Positions 23,023 to 34,689 of a DNA stretch of 64,000 nucleotides are shown here, one piece after another (within the stretch, counting starts at the first letter, position 1; every line of letters begins with the position of its first letter). Both the position numbers and the translations under genes were made by a program. Origin of the DNA: Pogonophryne albipinna. Lineage: Eukaryota; Chordata; Actinopteri; Perciformes; Artedidraconidae. The stretch spans positions 40,846,230 through 40,910,229 of the forward strand of contig CM053250.1 in assembly GCA_028583405.1 (NCBI GenBank). The letters are read 5' to 3'. The notes beneath the pieces are model-generated. The model was not told where the DNA came from and did not search any database. It was given only the letters and a program-made list of their open reading frames with translations.

Positions 23023-23676
23023 TGTTACGGAAACTTCAGAGCGGTGCAGGAAACATGGAGACTGGAATCATTGTTTAATCAAACACCTTGAGATTTATTG
23101 AAAGTTCACAGAGTAACGGCCGGAGAGAATCACGTAGCCTATTCACACTACAACATGTGGGCAAACCACGCGGAACTCTGAAGAAAATAAAGAATAGATT
23201 TCAACATATATCTAAGAGGGACGGACCTATTCTAACTCCGCCTAATCAATGCCAGATAGTCAGAACAAGGGCTCCTCTGTGTCTACAATATTCATTATCC
23301 AGCAGAAGGAAGATGACCCTTTGACCTGTTACCCAGTTCAAGTTGCCGCAAGGGGATATTGCGATTTAATGGGAAGCAGATGTTTGTAATAAAGACAGGT
23401 TCCCAGGAACGCTGAGAAACTCAATATACCAAGTGATCAGGTTAAAATATTCTCTGACAAGGACTACCTGCTTATTAAAAGACACCTAAACAATAAGCGT
23501 TGCTATGCAACCGGGTGAGGCCACAAAGTATAGCGCAGCGCCCACCGGAACCCCGAGGCATTACCAACAGATCAACGCACAATCAACCCATACAGGACAT
23601 CTCTTTCTCCACATTAAGTGTTAGACATTAGAATTGACTATTCTTGTCTGTCACATACTCTTTTGTCTGTCACATA
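23023..23676 (-). repeat. Retroviral 5' LTR (single, 654 bp)
   Basis: On the - strand it begins TGTGACAGAC at 23676 and ends TTCCGTAACA at 23023, with the TG...CA borders of an LTR. An AATAAA polyadenylation signal lies at about 23097-23092 on that strand, about 70 bases before the LTR end, defining a short R-U5. Only one LTR is visible, so its borders rest on TG/CA ends and the adjacent primer site. Confidence 0.65.
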
Positions 23677-23689
23677 AGTGGCGCAAGTT

Positions 23690-23976
23690 GTACAACTGAT
23701 GCGGTATTGCGCTAAGGGGAAATTATTTTGACCGGACACTTTGACCGGAGAGATTTAGATTTGCCGGTCTTCAGCATATTTTACCGGTCATAGTCCGGTA
23801 ATTACCGGCTAACGGGAACTCTGGTGGACAGAGTTATCTGTTTTCACAGCAAACGATGCTGGTTTACCGGGATGTTTGATATGTAGAGAGAAGTTGTCAA
23901 AGGTGCTGCAGCCTATCGAGGAACAACCAGGGAACAACACGGGAGAGGAAGACAGCTGACGATCTTCAGTCATAAT
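23690..23976. repeat. Unclassified repeat-like sequence with CCGGT boxes
   Basis: Repeated ACCGG/CCGGT boxes (GACCGGACACTTTGACCGGAG, then TTTACCGGTCATAGTCCGG, then ATTACCGGCTAACGGG). Looks like a dispersed element end but the family is not recognised. Confidence 0.35.
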
Positions 23977-24364
23977 TCAATGGGGTATGTAATTTATTTC
24001 AGAAAACACTTTTTGTTATATTCCATGGAATGCTCTTAACGTCCCGATAGCAATGAATATATTAAATGCTTTGACAATAAATACATAACATGTTTTATCT
24101 CTGGAAGCCAGAGTGCTGTAAAAAGCACGACCAATCATCTGAGCCGGCCCGGCTAATGTAACTGGATGGCCTACCTGCCTGTCAGCCTTCCATCTGTGCA
24201 CAAACTTATCTCGTGCCCTCATTGGTCATGTGCGCGTTCGTGTGTGTTGGAGGAGGGGCTCTGTAAGGAAGTCTGAAGGAAGTGGCAGATTTATTTCGGT
24301 TGTGTATTTTCAAATTCTAGCGCACTCGAGCTGCTTTCTCCATTCTTACCTACCCTACCTTTAA
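23977..24364 (+). mobile_element. MITE, copy 1 (TTAAAGGTGGGG family)
   Basis: Same family as 25889-26278 but in the opposite orientation. Shared text includes TTCCATGGAATGCTCTTAAC / its complement, CCATCTGTGCACAAACTTAT and TCATGTGCGCGTTCGTGTG. The left terminus is eroded (TGGGGTATGTAATTTATTTC); the right end reads CTACCTTTAA. Confidence 0.8.
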
Positions 24365-24732
24365 CTCTTTTTAGGGTGCAGCTATATGTTTTATTTATTT
24401 CAAAGTGGGCTCATTTTAATTATATTTTTTTTCCTTCAAATGTGCAGAGGACTCCCCAAGTGCTGTGTTTAATTTATTTTAAAGTAGGCCTGTGTATTAT
24501 TTTTAATTCTCCTTATAAGAGTTCTTTGTTTCTTATTAGAGGTTAACAGTTTTATATCATGTAATAAATAGCCTAATAAATGCAAAAAAACTTTAGTTTT
24601 TGTCTGATATAACAATAAATACAACTTTATAAGTTATCAAGCTATGAAATATCTTTTGCGGCTCCAGACAAAAAAAATTTGGGGAAAAAGGAGCAAAATG
24701 GCTCTTTTGATCAAAAAGGTTGCAGACCCCTG
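24365..24732. mobile_element. hAT-like element end
   Basis: Terminates in AAAAAGGTTGCAGACCCCTG (24713-24732), preceded by GGAGCAAAATGGCTCTTTTG; this is the typical inverted terminus of a vertebrate hAT family (CAGGGGTCTGCAACC...). The opposite end was not identified, so the 5' border is unknown and the CCGGT-rich block upstream may or may not belong. Confidence 0.6.
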
Positions 24733-25162
24733 GCCTATACTGCCTATGCCAAGGGCCGGACCTGGTCCTGACTGACATCTTCAACCTGTCCTTGGCCCAA
24801 GCAAAAGTCCCCACGTGCTTCAAATACACCTCCATTGTGCCTGTTCCCAAGCACGCCTCTCCAACAAGCCTTAACGACTACCGACCCGTGGCACTTACAT
24901 CGACCATCATGAAGTGCTTCTGGAGGCTGGTCCTGGCTCGGCTTGAATCATGCCTCCCACCCATACTTGACCTCCACCAGTTTGCCTATCGTCAGAACAG
25001 GAGTACGGATGACGCCATCTCCACAGCAATACACTCTGCCCTCTACCATCTGGATCAGAGCAACACATACGTACGATTCCTGTTCATTGACTTTAGCTCT
25101 GCATTTAACACCATCATTCCTTCCAAACTGATTACCAAGCTCAGTGACCTTGGCATCGACCC
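24733..25162 (+). pseudogene. Rex1-like LINE reverse transcriptase, first part
   Basis: Open frame within 24720-25301 encodes RT fingers and motif [59 protein letters not shown]. This is characteristic of Rex1/Babar-type fish LINEs. The coding match stops exactly at the 8-bp duplication ATCGACCC flanking the hAT element at 25163. Confidence 0.8.
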
Positions 25163-26811
25163 AAGGGCGCCGCCAGGGATTTTGGGCCCCATGAAAAGAT
25201 ATCACATTGGGCCCCACCACCAGGCCCAGGCCACGCCAACCAACCACAATTGCTGTAACCACACCTCCAGAACTCAACCCACTAATTTATGCTTTAAATA
25301 ACTCTACCTGTACAGGCTTGCATCTATCTTGTAGTCCAATACTAACCGCACAGTATTTACTGACACTGAGCGGTGAACATATCACACTGTGCAGACGTGC
25401 AACATTCTGCTGAAGTAGAATTCACTATTTGATATAAGACTAACATTCCTGACAATAGATCTCAATAGCCATCTTTTATGTGTAAATGCCTTTTTAATAA
25501 TAACATTTTTGAATGGAACATTCTCAACATGAATGCATGAATCCAAATAAATATAACTTAAATATGTGGAAAAATACTGTGTTTGAAAAGTATAATTGAA
25601 ATGAGATGTTAGCTTTTTGTATTCCAGTCACCCTTCGTTAAGTGGCATGGCATTCAACACAATGCTGCTCACCTCCTTCAGTTGGGAGAAAAGTTGGTTC
25701 AGGTTCAGCATTATGGGGGGACAGGGCTGCGGAGCCTAGAGATGGATCTGTTGGTCCTGGCACCAGGGGGAGGGACAACTGATTTAGTATGAATAGCTGC
25801 TAAAAATGTACCTGCATTTACTAAATGTCAGCTAAAAGAGGAGTGAAATGAAAAACCTCAGCATTTTCTGTGAAGATATTAAGAGTACTTAAAGGTGGGG
25901 TATGTCATTTTGGAGAAACCAGCTCGAGTGCGCAAGAATTAGAAAATACACAACCTGAAAAAATCTGCCCCTTCCTTCAGACTTCCTTACAGAGCCCCTC
26001 CTCCAACACACACGAACGCGCACATGACCAATGAGGGCACGAGATAAGTTTGTGCACAGATGGAAGGCTGACAGGCAGGTAGGCCATCCAGTTATTTGAG
26101 CCGGGCCGGCTCAAATGATTGGTCGTGCTTTTTACAGGACCACGGCTTCCACAGAAGAATTTTTTTATGGATTTGTTGTCAAAGCATTTAATATATTCAT
26201 TGCTATCGGGATGTCAAGAGCATTCCATGGAATATAACAAAAAGTGTTTCTGAAATAAATTACACACCCCACCTTTAATGTCAGCTTGGTAAATTATTAT
26301 TTACAATGGACTACGCTTAGCTAACAGACTAATTTCCACCACTCATGGACCACACCCACCTTTTCGTTTGAAAGACTGGGTGACATACTGTCACCCTTTA
26401 GTCTCTCTCTTTTGTCTTTCTCTCCTTACTTTTTGGAAAGCCTGACTTTGTGAGTCGTTGAGACATGGTACACAACACACGTAAGTCCTAGCATCCCTCC
26501 TCACATGCTCTCACTCTCTGCTAGAAAGTGCCGGTGCAGCACTGCGGTTGGAGGCAGGACCAAACCATTACATGTAAATAGAAGGGGGTGTACAGAGGCT
26601 TTGGATAATTAACTTTTGGAAGAAAAAAAGTGAAATGAATCGTACGTTTAGTGAGTACATTATCAATATAACTTTCTATTAATGTTAATTATTGATGAAT
26701 GATGAAAGGTTACTTAAAAAATGTTTTCTTAATGTTCTAAAATGGTTTGGGCCCCTGTCAGTCACGGGCCCTTAGAATCGTCCTAACTTTTCACCCCCTT
26801 CCGGCGCCCTG
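25163..26811. mobile_element. hAT element with 8-bp target duplication, inside Rex1
   Basis: Termini AAGGGCGCCGCC... and ...CCGGCGCCCTG are near-perfect inverted repeats; the first base appears mutated from C. The flanks are ATCGACCC at 25155-25162 and again at 26812-26819, the 8-bp target duplication expected for hAT. The interior has no transposase frame and carries a second MITE at 25889-26278. Confidence 0.88.
25889..26278 (-). mobile_element. MITE, copy 2, nested in hAT
   Basis: Inverted ends TTAAAGGTGGGGTATGT and ACACACCCCACCTTTAA. Orientation is opposite to copy 1 at 23977-24364, 1.5 kb away. The TTAA borders could be a target duplication or part of the ends, so the superfamily is left open. 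Confidence 0.8.
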
Positions 26812-27660
26812 ATCGACCCCTCCCTCTGCAACTGGATACTGGACTTTCTCACAAACAGACCACAGCATGGTAGAATCTATGGTTAGAATAGATAAACTCA
26901 CATCCTCTAATCTCATCCTTAGCACTGGTCTCCCGCAGGGCTGTGTGTTAAATCCCCTCCTATATTCCCTCTTCACACATGACTGCAAACCTGTACATGG
27001 CTCAAACACCATCGTTACGTTTGCAGACGAAACCACAGTGGTCGGGCTTGTCAGCAACAATGACGAGACGGCATACAGGGAAGAGGTTGAGCATCTGGCA
27101 GAGTGGTGCGCACCAAGAAGACGAAAGAGGTCATTGTGGACTTCAGAAGGAACAAAGACGGCACGCACTCCCCAGTCCATCTTAGTGGAGAAGAGGTTGA
27201 GCGGGTCACCAGCTTCAAGTTCCTGGGAGTCCACATCTCGGAGGACCTATCCTGGACCACCAACACCTCAGCCCTAGTCAAGGACACGCTACCGCAGCCT
27301 CCCGGGTAGAACCAACAGGACTACGCACAGCTTCTTCCCTTCAGCAGTCAGACTGCTGACAATGAACCCCACGCTGTCCCATACTGCCTAGTTGTTGTCG
27401 TGTGCTGTGCTGAAGCGCAATTATCCTTGTACATTACTGTTTTATATACAGTACTGTATTCACTGTATTTATTATTATCTGTGTATTTATTCTTATTTAT
27501 ACTTTTCCCATCTATTTACCTTTATTTTTGTATCATTTATGTTGTACATACCTCTGATAATTGTGTATATAACTGACTGTTTTGCACCCTGGTAAGACCC
27601 TCCTTCATTTTGTTACACTGTGCTTGCATTTTGTAATGACAATAAAGTAATCTAATAAAT
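26812..27660 (+). pseudogene. Rex1-like LINE reverse transcriptase, second part and 3' end
   Basis: Continues the RT across several frames: LPQGCVLNPLLYSLFTHDC, then FADETTVVGL where the catalytic FADD is changed to FADE, then EVIVDFRRNKDGTHSPV and VTSFKFLGVHISEDLSW. Stops and frameshifts break it. After 27310 only a shortened C-terminus remains; the 3' tail ends GACAATAAAGTAATCTAATAAA near 27660. Dead copy. Confidence 0.8.
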
Positions 27661-28701
<1,041 letters not shown>

Positions 28702-28887
28702 GTGTGGCAGTGTGGTGGCAGTGTGGAGGTTCTACCATGTTCCAGGATTGCTCACATCGAGCGGGCCCACAAACCCTACACAAAGAACCTGACAGCACAT
28801 GTGCGGCGGAACGCTCTGAGAGTGGCGGAGGTCTGGATGGACCAGTACAAGAGCCACGTCTACATGGCCTGGAACGTCCCACTGCAG
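28702..28887 (+). CDS. galnt18: GALNT18-like glycosyltransferase, internal exon
   Basis: 62 codons in phase 0 at both ends. Begins [20 protein letters not shown] and continues through [20 protein letters not shown] to VPLQ. WQCGG is the GALNT hallmark, and the His in CSRIAHIE is at the place of the third Mn2+ ligand of the family. The RAHKPY stretch corresponds to the mobile catalytic loop. Donor CAG|GTAAAG after 28887. The HIERAHKPY and [15 protein letters not shown] wording favours GALNT18 over GALNT8, 9 and 17, from memory. The acceptor is preceded directly by the (TG)99 tract. Confidence 0.93.
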
Positions 28888-29263
28888 GTAAAGAGACATT
28901 TGTGAAGGGTGCAGATGGATAAAAGCTAGCAACAACTGCTGAGTAAACACAATCAGCTGATTTTTGCAGTCAGTAAAGTCAGTCACTGTTGTGAGCACAG
29001 AGTGAACACAGAAGCTGGGAACCTGCCTGGGTCAGGGGTTAGGGAACAATACAGATTCACTGTCCGCTACCACAGCAACCTGGAGAGAAAGGTGTGTATT
29101 ACACTTGGAAACTCTTCCCTGATTATAGAAGTCAGCAAAATCACAAATTCTGAGGTCCGGAAGTATAAAGTGCTTCACATTATTTGAAACCCCTCTGTAC
29201 TGTTGAAATATATATATGCATGTTCGGCCTTCCCATGTCTCTAATTTAATTATGTTTGACATT

Positions 29264-29766
29264 AGGCGCGTTCACACCGCAGTACTTTTCTCACTTTAGT
29301 TCCGATATAGTTCCGAAATGTTGCGTTCACACCAAAAAGAGCCGGAACTAAAATTAGTTAATGAGAACCTTTTTACCCCCTTTCCCCCCCCCCTGTCCCT
29401 GCTAGAGAGCAGGGACTTTCGTGGGAGAAAAAGGTTCCTATTTCTGATTGGCTGGGCGGATTGCAAACCAATTTCCGATTTACTCGGAAAGGCTTCAGTA
29501 GAAGCTGCTGGGAGTCCAGCAGCTTCTACTGAAGCCTTCCCCGACTTCAGGTGGCAGTATACGCCGTGAAGTGGTTTGCGGCCTGCCAGTAAACCCAAAG
29601 CAGAAGAAGAAGAAGTGACGTCAGCGGTTTAATTTGCCTAATCCTCCCCCAGGGATTTATTCCGGTGTGAACGCGATCCGTACTTAGTTCATGAGAACTA
29701 AAGAGTTCTCATGAACTAAGTTCTGATGAACCTTTGTGGGAAAAGTACTGCGGTGGGAATGCGCCT
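29264..29766. mobile_element. MITE with two perfect internal hairpins
   Basis: Inverted ends AGGCGCGTTCACACCGCAGT and ACTGCGGTGGGAATGCGCCT, flanked by ATT on both sides (29261-29263, 29767-29769), a likely 3-bp target duplication. Interior hairpins: 23-bp arms 29489-29511 / 29516-29538 and 18-bp arms 29682-29699 / 29704-29721. Harbinger-like by duplication size, but the ATT site is not the usual TWA. Lies within the 1.17-kb intron between two GALNT exons. Confidence 0.8.
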
Positions 29767-30058
29767 ATTGGAAGATGATTTCAGCTTTTCTTTAATAAAT
29801 AACATCTTTTCCCTTCTTTGTATTACCGTTTCTTGCTAACTTCATGCTCAGTTACTTTTGTAACGCTCTTACATTTTTCATTCTAAGGACTTAGTCATGC
29901 TGAAAGGAGCCAGAGGCCCTGAATTCTGGACACGATATATTTTGGAGCATTGGAGACTACGAAGTCGAAGCTTATTGTACTTATTTTTTTTCTAGAGGGT
30001 AGAATTCAAAGTTGGCATTTGTAAAATTCGATGTATTTGTTTTTATTTTCCTCTCTAG

Positions 30059-30196
30059 AATTCAGGAATAGACATTGGGGACATATCTGAAAGGAAAGCC
30101 CTGAGGTCCAGACTGCAGTGCCGACCCTTCAGCTGGTTCCTCTCCAACATCTACCCTGAGCTCCGTTCCTACAGCAATATTGTGGCCTACGGAGTG
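30059..30196 (+). CDS. galnt18: GALNT18-like glycosyltransferase, internal exon
   Basis: 46 codons, phase 0, starting [20 protein letters not shown] and ending [12 protein letters not shown] before GTGAGT at 30197. Acceptor CTCTCTAG at 30051-30058. This is the end of the catalytic domain and the linker to the ricin-type lectin domain. The SNIVAYGV ending is closest to GALNT18 among the subgroup; NSGIDIGD also resembles GALNT8. The next expected coding piece, with the first lectin repeat (a CLD box), is not visible downstream in this window. Confidence 0.9.
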
Positions 30197-30484
30197 GTGA
30201 GTTCAATGTATCCCACCTTCAGTCTCAAGATTACTAAACATTTAAAAATCTTCAAATTGATTTGAGAAATTCATCATCACGCTGAAAGATAAGTGTTTTA
30301 ATTAAAGTACTAACCCTGCCATTAATCTGATATAGCAAGAAAATAAATAGAAAAGCAATTCTAAAAAGATTTATAATGCTCTTTAATAATAGTTGAAACA
30401 GAGAGTGCAGCCCTGACCCCTCAGGCAGATCCCTCCAGAGTCTGGGAGACTGTAGAGACTCCATCTTCTTTGTTTATGTATATG

Positions 30485-31411
30485 CAGGGGCGGCGGGTGC
30501 TGTAGGCTAGAGAAGGCTAAGCCTTCCCAAATATTTGTGTCACTGCATCCTGGTAAAATACAAATGTAATGTATAATGTTTGTGTCTTTGACATTAGCGC
30601 TGCTAGCCACCTGTGCCCTGTACTACGAAGCCAGTTCAACAGACCCTGGATATGTTTGAGTTATCTTAACTAACCCTAACAAACGAGATCTCGCTAAGCG
30701 GTCCTACGACGCTGGTTATCAACTCGGTAAATCAAGCCAGGGTTTCTCTCACCAGCTGAGAGCGCGTTCACGTGAAAGGGGCGGGGTAAGCAACATTTGA
30801 CCAATCACAAACAGGGACAAGTGTACTGACAGCGCAGCGTCACTTCATTAATGAAAAGTAAACTAATATTAGACAAATATGAACTTTAAACATCCATGAT
30901 TTAAACATATAATCCAGGATACAAGCCACAGAGTTGCACCTGCAAGGAGAATATTGAACAACTGGTTAAAAAATAACTACCGAGTGTTTGAAAGCGTACA
31001 ACAGTTTTATGATATCACTGCCACGTCTAAGACACGAGTGGATCTGTCTTGAATTAAATTTGAGTTAAGTGTTTAGTCAAAAAAATACTATAAAAATAAT
31101 ACTTCTGCATACAGTATGTGACAATGTAGGTGATGACTCAGATAAGGAAATGTGATATATTATGATATTATATGAATGATAAAGTGCGACACGTCGGCGT
31201 CTTCTCTGCATACAGCAGTTTAAACTGTATATCCTTTATCCTGTAATATGACTTGATAGATTTAAACTCCGCACACTGAGCTCTGATTGGTCAGCAGGCG
31301 GTGCTTTCACTGAGTTGATCTATTTTCTATAGACGCCGGAGGCAGGCAGTGTCAGGTAACAAAAAGTTATTTAGCCTTCCCAAACCTGAGCCTCACGCGC
31401 CGCCGCCTATG
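30485..31411. mobile_element. hAT element with 8-bp target duplication
   Basis: Left end CAGGGGCGGCGGGTG and right end GCGCCGCCGCCTATG are imperfect inverted repeats, extended by GAAGGCTAA...CCTTCCCAAA on each side. TGTATATG is duplicated at 30477-30484 and 31412-31419. 927 bp, no transposase; a nonautonomous copy in the intron after the last recognised exon. Confidence 0.85.
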
Positions 31412-31907
31412 TGTATATGTATGTTGAAACAACAAGGACTTCCCCCTCTAAAGATGTCAGGCTGCCAAAAGGGACAATAAGAGGTCTTATACAATTTGAG
31501 ACGAGGCTCAGGGCTTTGAAAGATATAATAACATCTTAAAACAATTCAGGTATGGATGAGCTTGAATGGGTGGGTGATTTTTTTACTGACGCCAGGGAAC
31601 AACGAATGAGTTTCAGGATCCATTCACAGTTGAGCTTGATGACCTGCTTGGTGTTGAAAGCTGAACTGTAAATGAACAGCATTCTCACATATGTGTTCCG
31701 TCCGTGTGTGTGTTGATGTTTTCGTCCTCAAACACACTCCACTCCGTAGATTCGAAGCAGTGCTGCAGAGCTGAGTCTGACTCCTCACTCCAGCGCTGTA
31801 TGCTCCGTGTCACCGGTCTATCCCGTTTCAGTTTGTGCTTGTCAGCAGGCAGCAGCAGCAGCACCAGTGAGATGTGGTCTGATTTGCCGAAGGGAGGGCG
31901 AGGGAGA

Positions 31908-32110
31908 GTTATATTTCACACAGGCTCCGCCCTCTACTGGACTCTATGGGTACTACTCTCTATCATGCTGTGCGTGCTTTCACCTACTGAGTTTACGTAA
32001 ACGTAGCCGGCCAATCGGGGCGAGCCTACCTGAATGCGCGCGCAGGCCCACAGTATATAAAGGCGGCTACACCCGCTGCCCACTATCCTTTTTCTCTTCA
32101 GACGAGCTGA
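31908..32110 (+). promoter_or_regulatory. DIRS left terminal region with TATA box
   Basis: Outer end GTTATATTTCACACAGGC, then the 161-bp inverted repeat 31929-32089. It contains CAGTATATAAAGGCGG at about 32051-32066, a plausible TATA promoter facing inward, about 90 bases before the first coding-like region. Confidence 0.75.
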
Positions 32111-32869
32111 CAACCGAAGAGTTAAACGAACGAAGATTTGAAGATTAGAAGGAAAAATGGACTCACCATTACTGGAAGCTCGGCCATGCACCTGCCCTGG
32201 TTTGATCGCGGGCGCCGGTCTCCACCACCTCTGCTTAGAGTGTTTGGGGGACCAGGATATGGCCGAGGCGGTGCCATTCACGTCGCCATTCCAGCGGGGC
32301 GGATGGCTCCATTTGCCGTTGTCGGGCACTTCCGGGTCCGGTCCATGAAGGTCCACCGCCCTAGGTGATGACCATGGCGGCGGAGCGCAGCTGCTCCCAG
32401 CAGGCAGCAGGCTGGGCAGGGAGCTGAAAACAGCTCTGCCACGCTACCGCGTGACAAGGCGACTGCAAATAAACACGGGTGTGTTGGGCATCTCGCTCAT
32501 TGCTGGAGATGCCCCCACCTCACCAGATCACAGCGATTATTTGTAGCTTGATCGTGGCCGCCGCCATTGTCTGCCGTGTGATATCCCGGTGAGGGATCAC
32601 GCCGCATGGCACTTTCCAAAAGGACCGTGTTGTTGATCTCCCGGGCCGGGAGCCCCAGTGTTTACAAAGGGCTCTTTGGATCGATCTCCTTGGTTACGTG
32701 GGTGAGGAGTAGTCGCAGCGTGGCTCCTTCTTGCTCATCCCCAGAGGAAATAACACTGTCCCACACTCCCCGCCCCCTCTGTAAACTCCAGTATAGGAGC
32801 CAGCAGGTGGGCGCGTGCACGTGAGTGGAATAAACCGAAGTGCTGTCAAAACACTGTGCGGGTTCAAGA

Positions 32870-33760
32870 GAGAGTGATGTGTGTGTGAGAAACGCAAGAA
32901 CGTAAGAGTCATCTCTCTCCACATTTCCACTTTTCACCATAATGTCCGTTTCAAAGAGACGGCATTAGGACAGAGCCGCGGCCCCACGGGAGCGTGCCGC
33001 GGTGCGTTCAAGGACCTCAGTAGAAAATCGGCCCTTTTCTGTGTCAGCCCCCATGCCAAAACTCCCTTCTTATGGAAAGGTTTGGCAGCGGAGTAGGCCA
33101 CCAGAGAATACTACAGCTTCTTAGCTTTGGCTCCACAGCTGCTGGCATGTCCCCTGAACACAGTTTTGTGGGGAATGGAAGCCCCACAAAAGCTGTGTAC
33201 TGACAGAGTAGAGGGGCAGGACACTGAGACTGGGTTACTCACTCAAGCTTTGCAGCGTCCCTCCTCCATTCAGGGGCAATAGAGAGTCAAATGTATCATC
33301 CTGGGAGGAGATAGGTTTCCTTTCAACAGGAAGTCGAAAAGAGGCCCTGTTGCATGAACGGTGGGTTACGTATTGTAACCCTAGTTCTAGAGTGATGTGT
33401 GTGTGTGAAAAATGCATTTAGTAAAAACTATGGCATTTAGTCATCTCTCCACAATTCCACATTTTCCCATAATGTCTCGTTGAGATCGGCAAGGCCGTTT
33501 GCATACGATGTTAATTGGACACCCATTATGAGGCACGGCCCCCGTGAGAGTGGCCGCAGTGCGTTCAGGGACCTCCGCAGAAGAACAGTGGGTTACATAG
33601 TGTAACTCTAGTTCTAGAGTGATATGTGTGTGTAAAATGCATTCAGTAAAAACGAGTGCATTTATCCCAGAGAAAGAGTCATCTCTCTCCACATTTCCCC
33701 ATAATGTCCGTTTCAAAGAGACGGCATTATGACGACCCCCCCCCCGCGCGGGCCGCGGTG
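32870..33760 (+). repeat. Repeated blocks in DIRS gag-like region
   Basis: A block containing TCATCTCTCTCCACATTTCC, CATAATGTCCGTTTCAAAGA and GTGCGTTCAAGGACCTC recurs at about 32907-33020, 33440-33580 and 33678-33760; copy A has the same block at about 12390-12500. Between blocks sits GTTACGTATTGTAAC or variants. No continuous Gag frame can be read through; whether it ever encoded Gag here is uncertain. Confidence 0.7.
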
Positions 33761-34199
33761 CGTTCATGGACAGAAGAAGCTCAGATTAATGCCTCTTTCT
33801 CTCTGAGAGAAAACAGCATTATGGCGGAGCGCGCGCTCTCACGATGCGTGCCGTGGTGTGTTCAGGGACCTCAGTGAAAAATCGGCCGTTTTGTTCTCTG
33901 AGTGGAAACTGCATTATAGAAAAACGGCCCTTTCTGTGTCCCCCCATGGGTCAAACTTCCTTTTATGGAGGGTTTGACGGCGGAGTGGGCCACCAGAGAG
34001 TACCACAGCCTCATAGCTGCGGCTCCGCAGCTGATTGCACATCCCCTAACACAATGTTATGGGGAATGGAAAATCAGTGGTGTATTAACAGGGCGGACGG
34101 ACAGGACACTGAGACTGGGTTATTCACTCCAGTTTTGCAGCATCCCTCCTCCGTTCAGAGGCATAAGAGAGGCAAATCTGTCATCCCAGGAGGAGATAG

Positions 34200-34655
34200 G
34201 TTTCCTCTCGGCATGGGGCACTATTCCCTGTACTTCCTGGTTCCCAAGAAGACAGGAGAATTCAGGCCCATTCTGGATCTTCAAATGCCTGCACCAGCAC
34301 ATTGCATACAAGAAGTTCCATATGTTAACTATGAAACAGTTACTGGGACTGGTGCAGCCAGGCGATTGGTTCACAACCATCGACCTGAAGAACGCTTACT
34401 TTCATGGCAAAATTGCTCCAAAACACAGAAAGTATTTGCGTTTTGCCTTCCAGGGGGTAGCCTACGAGTACAACAGACTGACGTTCGGCTACTCCCTATC
34501 CCCACGCACGCTACGGCGCTGCAACCGCTGCGGGATCATGACATGAGGGTGTTCTTTTATCTGGGCGACCTCATAGTCATGGCCAGGTCCAGGGAATGGG
34601 CAATGTTTCACACAGCCCAATTGATCCTACACCTAACCAAGTTGGGTTGAAAAAG
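34200..34655 (+). pseudogene. DIRS copy B reverse transcriptase
   Basis: Read over three frames: YSLYFLVPKKTGEFRPILDL, then motif A TTIDLKNAYFHGKIAPKHRK, then RFAFQGVAYEYNRLTFGYSL, then motif C region FFYLGDLIVMARSREW. In active DIRS RTs motif C has two adjacent Asp; here the first is Gly (34563-34577 region), which would abolish catalysis. Frame breaks around 34330 and 34520. Confidence 0.8.
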
Positions 34656-34689
34656 AGTTGCGGTCAATTGGAAGAAGAGCTCCCCCATA

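Larger units (their letters stand above)
18180..23676 (-). mobile_element. Endogenous retrovirus, 5' LTR to mid-pol, truncated
   Basis: On the - strand: LTR (23676-23023), candidate primer-binding site (about 23020-23001), leader, gag (22235-20262), then protease and part of RT (to about 18289). RNase H, integrase, env and a second LTR are not seen. Sequence beyond about 18180 is unrelated to a retrovirus and a LINE end follows. The single CCHC box in Gag, the YADD RT motif and gag and pro-pol in one frame with an amber codon between them fit a gamma/epsilon-type retrovirus lineage; exact placement is inference. Defective: 3' part missing and a frameshift in RT. Confidence 0.85.
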
